Shown here: positions 1-6,848 of the stretch, in pieces
Layout: every line of letters starts with the position of its first letter
Numbering within the stretch: the stretch's first letter is position 1
Source: Balneolaceae bacterium
GTDB lineage: Bacteria > Bacteroidota > Rhodothermia > Balneolales > Balneolaceae
DNA length: 8,504 nucleotides
Reading direction: 5' to 3'
NCBI GenBank assembly: GCA_007127395.1
Contig: SKZL01000070.1
Span: forward strand, 1 to 8,504
Program-made: the position numbers and the translations under genes
Notes under the pieces: model-generated
Told to the model about the DNA's origin: nothing
The model's database searches: none
Seen by the model: only the letters and a program-made list of their open reading frames with translations

Positions 1-946
1 CCGTTTTGGCACCTTCTCCCTGATATCCACTCCATAATCCGTTCACATCGAGAGTTGGACGGGCAGAAGCGCGTTCATGCGTTCCGTATCCTTTCTCTCC
101 GTGCAAGGCTTTCAACTCCAGGCTATTCTTGTAAGCTTCATCATCATGAGGAAGGGCCTTGTAAGCCTCCCGCATCTCAGGGGTCAGAGGCTCAACATCA
201 TCATAAAACCCCTCCACCTGAACAACTCCATCCTCATCTTTCATTTTAGCGATCATTTCGCACAACACATTGGCCGGATTCTCCACCGCCCCGCCATAGA
301 TTCCAGAATGAAGATCCCTGTTTGGGCCTGTAACGTGAACTTCCATATAGGCAAGTCCGCGCAATCCATAGGTGATCGAAGGCTGATCTTCGCCAAACAT
401 AGCTGTATCAGATATCAGCACCATGTCACATTTCAGCAGATCCTTGTTCTCCTTGATAAAAGGAACCAGATTTGGTGAGCCGATCTCCTCTTCACCTTCC
501 AGGATGAACTTCACATTCACAGGCAGTTCGGTACCGGTCTTCAGATAGGATTGAATCGCTTTTACGTGAATGTAAGACTGACCTTTATCATCACTCGCAC
601 CACGAGCAAATACCCGTCCGTCAATAACGGTCGGCTCAAACGGAGGTGTTTTCCAGAGATTATCCGGATCGGAAGGCTGCACATCGTAATGGCCATAGAT
701 CAGCACTGTCGGACGGTCTGTATGGGTAATCTTCTCTGCAGTGATAATGGGGTGGCCCGGCGTCTCATGCAGTGTAACATTATCGAGGCCGATCTCTTCA
801 AGCTGTCCAATTAGAAACTGTGCCGCCTTCTTGACATCCTCTTTATGACGTGAATCTGTGCTCACACTTGGAATCCGTAAGAGATCAAATAGTTCGTTTT
901 CAAAGTTGCGGATATTCTGGTCAATATACTCTTGTACCTTACTCAT
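1..946 (-). CDS. M20-family zinc metallopeptidase (dipeptidase), C-terminus off the left edge
   Basis: The frame is open from an ATG at 946 to the window edge (315 codons, no stop). The protein is a co-catalytic dizinc M20 peptidase of the carnosinase/CNDP-like dipeptidase type, expected to be cytoplasmic since no signal peptide is seen. Visible motifs are YGHYDVQP (zinc ligand H86, with D88), ARGASDDKG (bridging D119), EGEEEIGS (general base E153 and zinc ligand E154), SD at 179-180 (zinc ligand D180) and RDLHSG with H213 from the dimerisation (lid) domain that completes a partner active site. These assignments follow the known family pattern. The final zinc-binding His and the end of the catalytic domain, about 140 residues by family length, lie outside the window. 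No Shine-Dalgarno is visible before the ATG. Substrate is unknown; broad dipeptidase or aminoacyl-amino acid hydrolase activity is the usual guess. Confidence 0.93.
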   Translation of the reverse strand, partial: MSKVQEYIDQNIRNFENELFDLLRIPSVSTDSRHKEDVKKAAQFLIGQLEEIGLDNVTLHETPGHPIITAEKITHTDRPTVLIYGHYDVQPSDPDNLWKTPPFEPTVIDGRVFARGASDDKGQSYIHVKAIQSYLKTGTELPVNVKFILEGEEEIGSPNLVPFIKENKDLLKCDMVLISDTAMFGEDQPSITYGLRGLAYMEVHVTGPNRDLHSGIYGGAVENPANVLCEMIAKMKDEDGVVQVEGFYDDVEPLTPEMREAYKALPHDDEAYKNSLELKALHGEKGYGTHERASARPTLDVNGLWSGYQGEGAKT

Positions 947-1131
947 GCTGATATTTTTAGATTCGTTTATTTTTATCCTAATAAGATAGAAGATTGGGCG
1001 TTTAAATTCATGTGGGATGTTGCATATGTTCGCTATTCAATGATCCCGTACTCACTTCATTTATCACCAAACATATCTTTAACGGCATCTCAGATCAAAT
1101 TCATACACCATCCTAATCAACTTATAACGTC

Positions 1132-1151
1132 ATGCTGATGACGATCAGCAT
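1132..1151. repeat. perfect 8-bp inverted repeat
   Basis: Arms ATGCTGAT (1132-1139) and ATCAGCAT (1144-1151) flank a 4-base loop GACG. There is no T-tract on either side, so it is not a classical intrinsic terminator. It lies about 190 bp upstream of the M20 start and 180 bp beyond the DUF1684 stop. It could be an operator or an mRNA hairpin; function unknown. Confidence 0.5.
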
Positions 1152-1208
1152 CTCAAGATATATGAGTTAATTGAAGCTCTAAACTTTATATAACTCCTTG
1201 ATTTTGAG

Positions 1209-1239
1209 ATCCTGATCCCGACAGCTGTCGGGACAGGAT
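1209..1239. repeat. GC-rich palindrome, copy 1
   Basis: The perfect core TCCCGACAGCTGTCGGGA (1216-1233) is extended by outer arms ATCCTG (1209-1214) and CAGGAT (1234-1239), giving 15 base pairs with one bulged A at 1215. It shares a 20-nt identical left flank (1202-1221 with 2372-2391) and the right flank CAGGATGAC with the palindrome at 2379-2420. The two are therefore members of one repeat family. Neither strand has a T-tract after the stem. Confidence 0.8.
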
Positions 1240-1287
1240 GACTCTTTAGAAGATCTTATGCAGATCAAAACTACTTCACCGTTCATC

Positions 1288-1332
1288 ATTCGACATTCTG
1301 AGATCTGAGATCAAAATTGTAAATGCAATTTT
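1288..1332 (-). repeat. 26-nt box plus stop-codon hairpin, copy 1
   Basis: The box at 1288-1313 begins ATTCGACATTCTGAG and contains a tandem TGAGATC. It runs directly into a hairpin with arms AAAATTG (1313-1319) and CAATTTT (1326-1332) and a 6-base loop. The hairpin covers two of the three bases of the TAA stop (1331-1333) of the first DUF1684 gene. The corresponding block after the second DUF1684 gene (2503-2547) has exactly the same spacing. It may stabilise the transcript 3' end or act in termination, but no U-tract follows in the minus direction. Confidence 0.75.
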
Positions 1333-2257
1333 AAAGTCCCTGCCAATTCAGCGGACGTTTTTCGCCGGCGGTGATCGTCAGATCGAGACGATTTTGCGGG
1401 GGTGGCAACTGACATGTGGTAAACGTGTTGAACGCACATGGCGGATTGTATGCCTTATTGAAGTCTATAATCGTGCGGCCATCTTCATCCGGTAATGGAA
1501 TGATCAAATACCTTCCGGCGTGATAGGTCTCGGTACGATTGGTCAGATCCGAGAACATGATAAACAACCCCGAGTTGGCCTCAAATGCAATCACCTCTAT
1601 CTCCTGACCTTCAGCTGTGAATCGGATGTTACCCGGCGAATAGCGCTCCACCTTCTCACCAATCACATTATCCAGCATGATGGTGGTACTATCTGAGTTT
1701 GGAACAAACTGTGCATGCAGATGCCACTCCGAATTTACTTCATATGCCGGAAAACCATCAAATGCATCCGCTTTCGGATTCTCCTTGTTATAGAGCCGGA
1801 GGCCGTACTGCTCACCCCGGTTATCAATAAACCACTCCAGGCTGGCATGTTCTACGCGGTAGCGTTCACCGCCATCATACATCATCATCTCCGTGACAGG
1901 TTCGCCCTCATGCGTGACCAATACGCCTTCTGCCACTTTCATGGTCACCACACCCTCTTCCAGGATCATGACTCCCGCATTGGACGGGATCGTCCCCTCC
2001 GGTAACTTCAGATCCTGACCCTCACCGCTTCCAAATGTGTTCTCACCCTCACTCATCCAGTAGATTCCATCCAGCCGAAGCCAGTTTGTCGGACCTTTCA
2101 GGACGTTTATCCGGTTCTCTTTCCACTCTTGAAGTTCAGTGGGATAGTCTTCCGGAAGTGGAGCAGTTCCCGTTTCCGGTGAGCTACATGCAAAGAGAAG
2201 CACCGACACTATCACCACGGCTGTGAGGTTTTTTAGAACTGTATTCTTTTTATTCAT
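1331..2257 (-). CDS. DUF1684 family lipoprotein, paralog 1
   Basis: The 308-residue protein has a lipoprotein signal: KK at 3-4, a hydrophobic stretch, and lipobox LFAC with lipidated C24. The mature protein is a complete DUF1684 domain (about 40-305). Recognisable blocks are LRLDGIYWMSEGENTFGS (60-77), the RLYNKEN segment near 154-160, the GFPAY segment near 168-172, the AGRYLIIPLPD segment, and the hallmark DFNKAYNPPCAFNTFTTC (265-282) followed by QLPPPQNRL. The family function is not established. I chose the ATG at 2257 because it places the signal peptide at the N-terminus; a GTG at 2299 would add 14 polar residues ahead of it. By eye about half its residues match the adjacent paralog at 2546-3457. 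The stop TAA overlaps a hairpin. Confidence 0.93.
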   Translation of the reverse strand: MNKKNTVLKNLTAVVIVSVLLFACSSPETGTAPLPEDYPTELQEWKENRINVLKGPTNWLRLDGIYWMSEGENTFGSGEGQDLKLPEGTIPSNAGVMILEEGVVTMKVAEGVLVTHEGEPVTEMMMYDGGERYRVEHASLEWFIDNRGEQYGLRLYNKENPKADAFDGFPAYEVNSEWHLHAQFVPNSDSTTIMLDNVIGEKVERYSPGNIRFTAEGQEIEVIAFEANSGLFIMFSDLTNRTETYHAGRYLIIPLPDEDGRTIIDFNKAYNPPCAFNTFTTCQLPPPQNRLDLTITAGEKRPLNWQGL

Positions 2258-2378
2258 TCGGCTATGCTTTGATTGTTTCTCATATTTATCGATCAACACC
2301 TCAATATGCTTCTAGGTTGTCTCAAAATCTATGAGTTCATTATTTGTGATGGATTTTGTAATACTCATGGCTTTTGAG

Positions 2379-2420
2379 ATCCTGATCCCGATCCCGACAA
2401 TGGTCGGGACGGGGCAGGAT
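2379..2420. repeat. GC-rich palindrome, copy 2
   Basis: Three nested paired segments are visible: ATCCTG/CAGGAT (2379-2384 and 2415-2420), CCCG/CGGG (2387-2390 and 2410-2413), and TCCCGAC/GTCGGGA (2392-2398 and 2403-2409), with loop AATG. Compared with copy 1 it has an extra CCCGAT-like repeat in the left arm, matched by extra GGGG on the right, so the longer stem is kept. It lies in the 288-bp gap between the two DUF1684 genes. Confidence 0.8.
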
Positions 2421-2502
2421 GACGTTGATATGGGGCAATCAGTTTTCAGCTAATAGCATCCAAATTCCAATCTCTCGCATCCAAAACCCTTCTCAGATCA
2501 AA

Positions 2503-2547
2503 ATTCGACATTCTGAGATCTGCGATCAGATTTGTACATACAAATCT
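2503..2547 (-). repeat. 26-nt box plus stop-codon hairpin, copy 2
   Basis: The box at 2503-2528 matches the copy at 1288-1313 in 25 of 26 positions. It is followed by a perfect hairpin with arms AGATTTGTA (2528-2536) and TACAAATCT (2539-2547) and a 2-base loop. The hairpin overlaps the TAG stop (2546-2548) of the second DUF1684 gene. Differences from copy 1 within the stem are mostly paired compensating changes. Confidence 0.75.
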
Positions 2548-3457
2548 AAAGTCCTTCCCACTCCACCGGACGCATTTCACCGGCCCTGATGGCCACATCC
2601 AGGCGGTTCTGTAAGGGCGGGAGCTGACATGTGGTGTAGAGGTTGTATGCACAGGGCGGATTATACGCTTTATTGAAATCTATTACGGTAAATTCACTCC
2701 CCTCTTCCGGGTAGTCGATATACATATAACGGCCGGCCTGGTAGGTTTCATCACGGTTCGACAAATCACCCAGAATGATGAACATCCGATCGCTACCTTC
2801 AAGGGCATCAAGAGAATAGAGTGTTCCGTTAAGAGTGAATTCAACTCTTCCGGGAGTTGTCGTCTCTACCTGCTGACCCAGTACATTGACAATCGGTATC
2901 GTAGTTCCATCGGGATAGGGAATATATCGTGCCTCACGGTTCCACTGCGGATCAACATCGTAGGCCGGAAATCCCCTGAATGCATCTACTTTTTCATTCT
3001 CTTTGTTGTACAGTCGTATTGCGGTGATCTCTTCTCGCACGATAACAAGCCACTCCAGCGAACCATACTCCAGATTATAAGCCTCATCCCCGTCATAAAC
3101 GATCATGTCGGATACCGGCTCACCTTGAAAGGTTATATCCACTCCCTCAGCAACGGTCATTCGTACAGTCCCATCTTCCTGCAGTATGAAGGAACCTGCA
3201 ATTCCGGGAATAGTGCCATCCGGAAAACGAATATCTGCATCCTCAGAACTGCCAAAATGGTTTTCACCCTCACTCAGCCAATACATTCCGGCCAATCGCA
3301 TCCAGCCGGTCGGTGCAGTAAGACTCTCAATCCGGCTCTCTTTCCACTCCTCTACCTGATCAAAATAATCATCCGGTATTTCAGCCTGGCCCGGTACACG
3401 GCTCGTACATGATGCCACCACAATCGAGATTAATAAAAAGAGAATCTTCTTTTTCAT
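2546..3457 (-). CDS. DUF1684 family lipoprotein, paralog 2
   Basis: The 303-residue protein begins MKKK and has a hydrophobic helix ending in the lipobox VASC, with lipidated C17. The DUF1684 domain spans about 30-303. Conserved blocks are WMRLAGMYWLSEGENHFGS (52-70), IRLYNKEN (147-154), FRGFPAYDV (160-168), the LGDLSNRDETYQAGRY segment (229-244), and DFNKAYNPPCAYNLYTTC (260-277) followed by QLPPLQNRLDVAIRAGE. Two Cys residues (C269, C277) in the hallmark block are also present in paralog 1. Expected location is the periplasmic face or the outer membrane. It lies upstream of paralog 1 on the same strand with 288 bp between them, so co-transcription is possible but the hairpins in the gap argue for processing or partial termination. 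The biochemical role of the family is not established. Confidence 0.93.
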   Translation of the reverse strand: MKKKILFLLISIVVASCTSRVPGQAEIPDDYFDQVEEWKESRIESLTAPTGWMRLAGMYWLSEGENHFGSSEDADIRFPDGTIPGIAGSFILQEDGTVRMTVAEGVDITFQGEPVSDMIVYDGDEAYNLEYGSLEWLVIVREEITAIRLYNKENEKVDAFRGFPAYDVDPQWNREARYIPYPDGTTIPIVNVLGQQVETTTPGRVEFTLNGTLYSLDALEGSDRMFIILGDLSNRDETYQAGRYMYIDYPEEGSEFTVIDFNKAYNPPCAYNLYTTCQLPPLQNRLDVAIRAGEMRPVEWEGL

Positions 3458-3531
3458 ATCTATATTTTTTTGACCGCACTAAAGGCAATTTTTAAAGTTC
3501 ATTCTACAAACAGTGATCGATTCACAAACCA

Positions 3532-3571
3532 CAAACCGCTAACCGGCCACTATTCACCAGCCACCGGTTTG
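3532..3571. repeat. 7-bp inverted repeat in the lactonase/DUF1684 gap
   Basis: Arms CAAACCG (3532-3538) and CGGTTTG (3565-3571) enclose 26 bases. An overlapping alternative pairing exists between AACCGG (3541-3546) and CCGGTT (3564-3569). The 243-bp gap holds no coding frame. The element lies about 75-115 bp upstream of the second DUF1684 start and could be a degenerate intergenic repeat or a regulatory site; no evidence decides between them. Confidence 0.4.
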
Positions 3572-3678
3572 CAATTCATAACGAACTCTTTTGCCATTTT
3601 GTTTACCGGACATTTGAATAATTAAGACAGTGTGCTCAAATAAGCCCATAAAAGTGCAGACTCAATCAAATAATGAGA

Positions 3679-3694
3679 TTTTTTTTTTTTTTTT
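3679..3694. repeat. homopolymer run of 16 T
   Basis: An uninterrupted run of 16 T on the plus strand (16 A in the minus-strand transcript) lies 6 bases after the TAG stop of the lactonase gene. As the neighbouring genes are on the minus strand the transcript reads poly-A, so it is not a U-tract terminator for them. Runs this long are prone to replication slippage and to sequencing length errors. Confidence 0.9.
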
Positions 3695-3700
3695 CTTCAA

Positions 3701-4609
3701 CTATTTTGTAATTCCGATCCTGTAAATATCTCCACGTGCTGTCATATAGAGATCATTTCCATCTTCACCGCCCCATGCCAGATTGGTAATCTGATGATCG
3801 AACCGAATCTGTTCCAGCTGATTTCCATCTGAATCAAATACAATAAATCCATTTGGGCCGGTTGTGTAGAGCCTGCCCTCGGAATCGGTAATCATCCCGT
3901 CTGCACCGCCCAACTCGGCCCGTGGCCCAATGTTCACAAACAGTACAGGGTTGTTCAAGTCACCGGAATCGGTGACTTCAAATTTCAGAATATCGCCTGT
4001 TGCAGAATCATTTACATAGAGCCTGGATTCATCCGGAGAAAAAACGATACCGTTCGGCAGATCAAAACCGTCATACATCAGCGACACACTTTCATCTTGG
4101 TTGATTCGATATACCCCCGAAAAGTCAAGCTCACGGTCTTCTGCAGATACACCGAAATAGGGATCTGTAAAATAGATCAGTCCGTCAGATCTAACGGCGA
4201 TATCATTCGGACTGTTTAATCGCTTGCCCTCATACTGTTCTACAATTGGAACCAGCTCGAGGTCGTTGGTCAGCCTTGAAACACGTCCGGCGTGTTGAGC
4301 CACAATAATCGACCCATCCGGAGCGGCCTTGATTCCGTTTGAATTACCGGATGGCTCAACATAGACCGTTCCCTCAAAATTTCCGGGTGTCCATTGATAA
4401 ATCCGGTTAGCCGGAATATCACTGAATATCAGAAATCCGTCAGGATGCCATAGGGGGCCTTCCGTGAAAACATATCCACTGGATACAACGACCGGCTCTC
4501 CAACCGAAAAGGTGGTTTCGGTTGATTCATTGCTGCAAGCATAAAATGCCAACGATACAAATATTACAGTTGCCAGAAGAACGGCGGGTTGATGATTGAT
4601 AACTTTCAT
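3701..4609 (-). CDS. SMP-30/gluconolactonase-like lactonase, lipoprotein
   Basis: The 302-residue protein is a six-bladed beta-propeller of the SMP-30/gluconolactonase/LRE-like family, which hydrolyses sugar lactones or related esters using one divalent metal. It has an N-terminal hydrophobic segment and lipobox FYAC with C25, so the propeller should be periplasmic or surface-attached. The family metal ligands can be placed: E50 in FTEGPLWHPDG, N135 in NSPNDI, N186 in LPNGIVFSPD and D237 in GADGM. Repeated blade motifs of the type (S/A)PDGxxY recur at about 97-103, 141-147, 191-198 and 241-248. Length fits one complete domain. The start ATG at 4609 gives the signal peptide directly. It lies 79 bp downstream of the phosphodiesterase gene on the same strand, so co-transcription is possible. 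The natural substrate is unknown. Confidence 0.93.
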   Translation of the reverse strand: MKVINHQPAVLLATVIFVSLAFYACSNESTETTFSVGEPVVVSSGYVFTEGPLWHPDGFLIFSDIPANRIYQWTPGNFEGTVYVEPSGNSNGIKAAPDGSIIVAQHAGRVSRLTNDLELVPIVEQYEGKRLNSPNDIAVRSDGLIYFTDPYFGVSAEDRELDFSGVYRINQDESVSLMYDGFDLPNGIVFSPDESRLYVNDSATGDILKFEVTDSGDLNNPVLFVNIGPRAELGGADGMITDSEGRLYTTGPNGFIVFDSDGNQLEQIRFDHQITNLAWGGEDGNDLYMTARGDIYRIGITK

Positions 4610-4688
4610 ACTCTTTTTTCTTTAGTTTAGTGCGAAAGATCAAAATAGCAAATCGAACAGAGATTCATATTCCTTTTTTGAAATGGGT

Positions 4689-6617
4689 TTACTCATCGGG
4701 GAGCAGTAAAGATTGAGTTTCAAGGACTAGCAGTCCGAACTGCAGCAGGATTCGTTCAGCCGGAGAAAGCATGGCAATCTCATCGATCATGGAAAGAGTC
4801 ATTTCAGGATAGTCGGTTATGATACCGTCCACACCTTTTTCCAATGCAGCGATGACATCATCCCGGTTGTTCACCGTCCAGACATAGATCTGCTGATCCC
4901 TGTTTCTCATATTTCTGACCAGTTCCGCAGTGACATTTTGATGAAATACAGAGAGAAAATCTACGGGAAGCCGGCTGATATCCCCAATGGATGCGGCCGA
5001 AACATAACCAACAGGAATTGAGTCTGTCAGGTTACGCAACTGCTCCACTGCACTGTAGTTAAGCGACTTATACACCACATGTTCTTCCATGCCGTAGTTT
5101 CTAACCAGCTCCACTGTTTTTTCTGCAAGCAGCGGGTTCGGTTCATAATACTTTAGCTCAATCATTAGCTCTATTTGCCCCTTTGAGGCCTCCAAAAACT
5201 GCTCAAGTGTTGCTATTCGATCCCGAAAGGTTTCGGGCTGATTGTGATCATCACTGTTCAATAGAAAGAGATCCTCAATTTCGGCAAAACGGACATCCGC
5301 AATTCGTCTTGGGTCACCGGCCATGCGCATCAAATCTTCATCATGCCAAACCACTACAACGCTGTCTGCAGTAAGCTGCACATCAATCTCCGCCATATCC
5401 ACTCCCATCCGGATTGAATTTTCAAGTGCGCTCAGGCTATTTTCAGGTGCTCCTCCGGCATTTGCACGGTGTGAAATAGTGATCACCCATTCGCCATCGG
5501 GCTGATCTGTTCCAAATCCAACCATCAGATAGGTTGTTGCCAGGCTCCCCAATACCAGGGCAAACAGCAGTAATCCGGCTCTCAGCGGCTTGAACCACCA
5601 GGTAAGAAAACCCAATGTTTTCATGGTTAATGCCCTAAAGCCGGGAGCCTGTGGGATTACATCCGGCTGCATGGCTCTGTAGTAGAATTTTGTAATGACA
5701 ACCGATAAGAGAGAAAAACCAAAGAAGGAGATGATAATCCCCATGGTGATGGAGGTGAAGAGATAGCCACCGGTCAGAATGGCCAGCGGACGCAGGGATT
5801 CAAACGTTGTATTGGCCCAATGGGTCAGAAACAGAAATGTAGTTAACAAAATAGCATCTGCCAGGATACGAACAGAAATCCATCCGGCAATAATCACTCC
5901 GATCACTTTCAGGAATCTCAAAGTCTCCGACATCGGGGCATACCAAATTTTCAAAAAGGTCTCCTTCATACTATGCTTCCCATCCAGATAAGAGGGAAGC
6001 GCCGGAAGTAAACAGGCAACCATGATGAGGGAACCTATAAACCAAAAAGCTGCCCATATACCACCGTAAGTGAGTGCCCTGTACCATTCTGGCGGTGTCA
6101 TGTACCAGTAGTAATTCAGATCAAACTCCGTCAAATAGATCTGATGAACGATCAATAAGCCGATTATGAGGGGGATGAGCAGCAGAATAAATCCGACAAC
6201 GGTGAGCACACACATCTTCACCAGAACCGGTATCCTCGGTGCGATGTGCAGTGAAGTGCCACGTAAAGAGACCTTCCGGCCTTCCAGATCGTCCGTAATG
6301 ATCTGGAAAATTCCTGAAAACCGTATCACCCAGCCGATCAGAAGAATCAGAATAAAGAGAAACAGGTAGCTGAAACCGGCCGGGGAGAAAAACCAGGTGT
6401 AGAGATCGTCATTGCCAACAAAGAGGCGGTCGCCGCGAAAGATGGTCCAGTCGAGAAGTGAAAAAAGCAGCGGGGCAGAGAGTGCGGTAAAGACCAGGTA
6501 AACCAGAAAAGTCCACCATGCCATCGGTTTCCACAGCAACAGAACAGAGCGCCATGATGATTTCAGCAGATCATCAAAAAAGAGTCGATAGAGTACCGGT
6601 TTCATTTTTTTGGTCAT
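4689..6617 (-). CDS. Glycerophosphodiester phosphodiesterase with N-terminal multi-pass membrane domain
   Basis: The 642-residue protein has two parts. Residues 1-370 contain about seven hydrophobic segments (near 32-55, 82-106, 131-160, 183-207, 235-265, 278-306 and 345-367), matching the membrane domain found fused to some GDPD enzymes. Residues 378-612 form a GDPD catalytic TIM barrel, which hydrolyses glycerophosphodiesters to glycerol-3-phosphate and an alcohol. Catalytic signature residues are present: H383-R384, E392-N393 in PENS, E410 and D412 in AEIDVQLT, H425 in WHDEDL, and E487 with K489 in IELK. The late barrel motifs VWTVNN (579-584) and DGIITDYPE (597-605) are also intact. The active site probably faces the periplasm, though topology is inferred. 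A tail of about 35 residues follows the barrel. The ATG at 6617 is chosen; a second in-frame ATG lies at 6605. No Shine-Dalgarno is visible. Confidence 0.95.
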   Translation of the reverse strand: MTKKMKPVLYRLFFDDLLKSSWRSVLLLWKPMAWWTFLVYLVFTALSAPLLFSLLDWTIFRGDRLFVGNDDLYTWFFSPAGFSYLFLFILILLIGWVIRFSGIFQIITDDLEGRKVSLRGTSLHIAPRIPVLVKMCVLTVVGFILLLIPLIIGLLIVHQIYLTEFDLNYYWYMTPPEWYRALTYGGIWAAFWFIGSLIMVACLLPALPSYLDGKHSMKETFLKIWYAPMSETLRFLKVIGVIIAGWISVRILADAILLTTFLFLTHWANTTFESLRPLAILTGGYLFTSITMGIIISFFGFSLLSVVITKFYYRAMQPDVIPQAPGFRALTMKTLGFLTWWFKPLRAGLLLFALVLGSLATTYLMVGFGTDQPDGEWVITISHRANAGGAPENSLSALENSIRMGVDMAEIDVQLTADSVVVVWHDEDLMRMAGDPRRIADVRFAEIEDLFLLNSDDHNQPETFRDRIATLEQFLEASKGQIELMIELKYYEPNPLLAEKTVELVRNYGMEEHVVYKSLNYSAVEQLRNLTDSIPVGYVSAASIGDISRLPVDFLSVFHQNVTAELVRNMRNRDQQIYVWTVNNRDDVIAALEKGVDGIITDYPEMTLSMIDEIAMLSPAERILLQFGLLVLETQSLLLPDE

Positions 6618-6652
6618 CAGTTTTTGTTAGAAAACAGAACAGGTTTTCAAGA

Positions 6653-6677
6653 GACTTAGAATCATTGGGACTTAGAA
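6653..6677. repeat. direct repeat of GACTTAGAA upstream of the GDPD gene
   Basis: GACTTAGAA occurs at 6653-6661 and again at 6669-6677, a 16-bp period, 36-60 bp upstream of the GDPD start. A related TTAGAAAACAGAA word also sits at 6628-6640, similar to the sequence following the second copy. The position fits a promoter or activator-binding region for the GDPD gene; no regulator is identified. Confidence 0.45.
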
Positions 6678-6804
6678 AAAACAGAAAAAATAATCACCTT
6701 TTCCGATCCTGCAAGCTTTCGGGGAGGTCGCTCATTTTTTTACCCCGATAGCATTCGGTCAGTAGTATCGTTTTGGGTTTTGCGAAGTCTCCCATCAAAG
6801 GATA

Positions 6805-6840
6805 ACCAAAAGAGGCGGCTTCAAAAAATCAACTTTTGGT
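6805..6840 (-). terminator. inverted repeat after the kinase stop, candidate transcript end
   Basis: Perfect 8-bp arms ACCAAAAG (6805-6812) and CTTTTGGT (6833-6840) enclose 20 bases. The repeat begins 8 bases after the kinase stop codon. The T-rich stretch lies inside the loop rather than after the stem on the minus strand, so this is not a textbook intrinsic terminator. Position is the main support for a role at the 3' end of the kinase transcript. Confidence 0.35.
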
Positions 6841-6848
6841 CTCTGATG

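Larger units (their letters stand above)
947..1330. other. 384-bp intergenic region with repeats, no gene seen
   Basis: This gap lies between the M20 peptidase start and the first DUF1684 stop. No convincing coding frame is present. It holds a perfect small hairpin (1132-1151), a CTCA/TGAG motif (1151-1168), a GC-rich palindrome (1209-1239) and a 26-nt box (1288-1313) joined to a hairpin that overlaps the DUF1684 stop codon. It must also contain the M20 promoter if that gene is transcribed alone, but no clear Bacteroidota-type -33/-7 pair was recognised. Confidence 0.7.

Noticed and set aside
77..814. Open plus-strand frames at 77-478 and 551-814
   Set aside because: They lie antisense to the M20 peptidase, whose minus-strand frame carries all family motifs; their translations show no recognisable domain.
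932..1138. Plus-strand 68-codon frame in the gap
   Set aside because: It starts inside the M20 gene on the opposite strand, shows no domain or ribosome site, and looks like a chance A/T-rich open frame.
2257..2299. GTG start at 2299 for the first DUF1684 gene
   Set aside because: It would put 14 polar residues before a clear lipoprotein signal peptide that begins at the ATG at 2257.
2446..2652. Minus-strand 68-codon frame overlapping the end of the second DUF1684 gene
   Set aside because: It is in another frame of a real gene and runs into the repeat-containing gap; no domain is seen.
3663..3694. Plus-strand intrinsic terminator (CTCA/TGAG stem followed by T16)
   Set aside because: The stem is only 4 bp and there is no plus-strand gene to its left to terminate.
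6719..6748. Inverted repeat TCGGGG/CCCCGA in the kinase-GDPD gap
   Set aside because: A 6-bp stem with an 18-base loop and no supporting context could easily occur by chance.
947..6760. Bacteroidota-type -33/-7 promoter sequences before each gene
   Set aside because: Only partial matches to TTTG and TAnnTTTG with wrong spacing were seen upstream of the starts, so none is reported.
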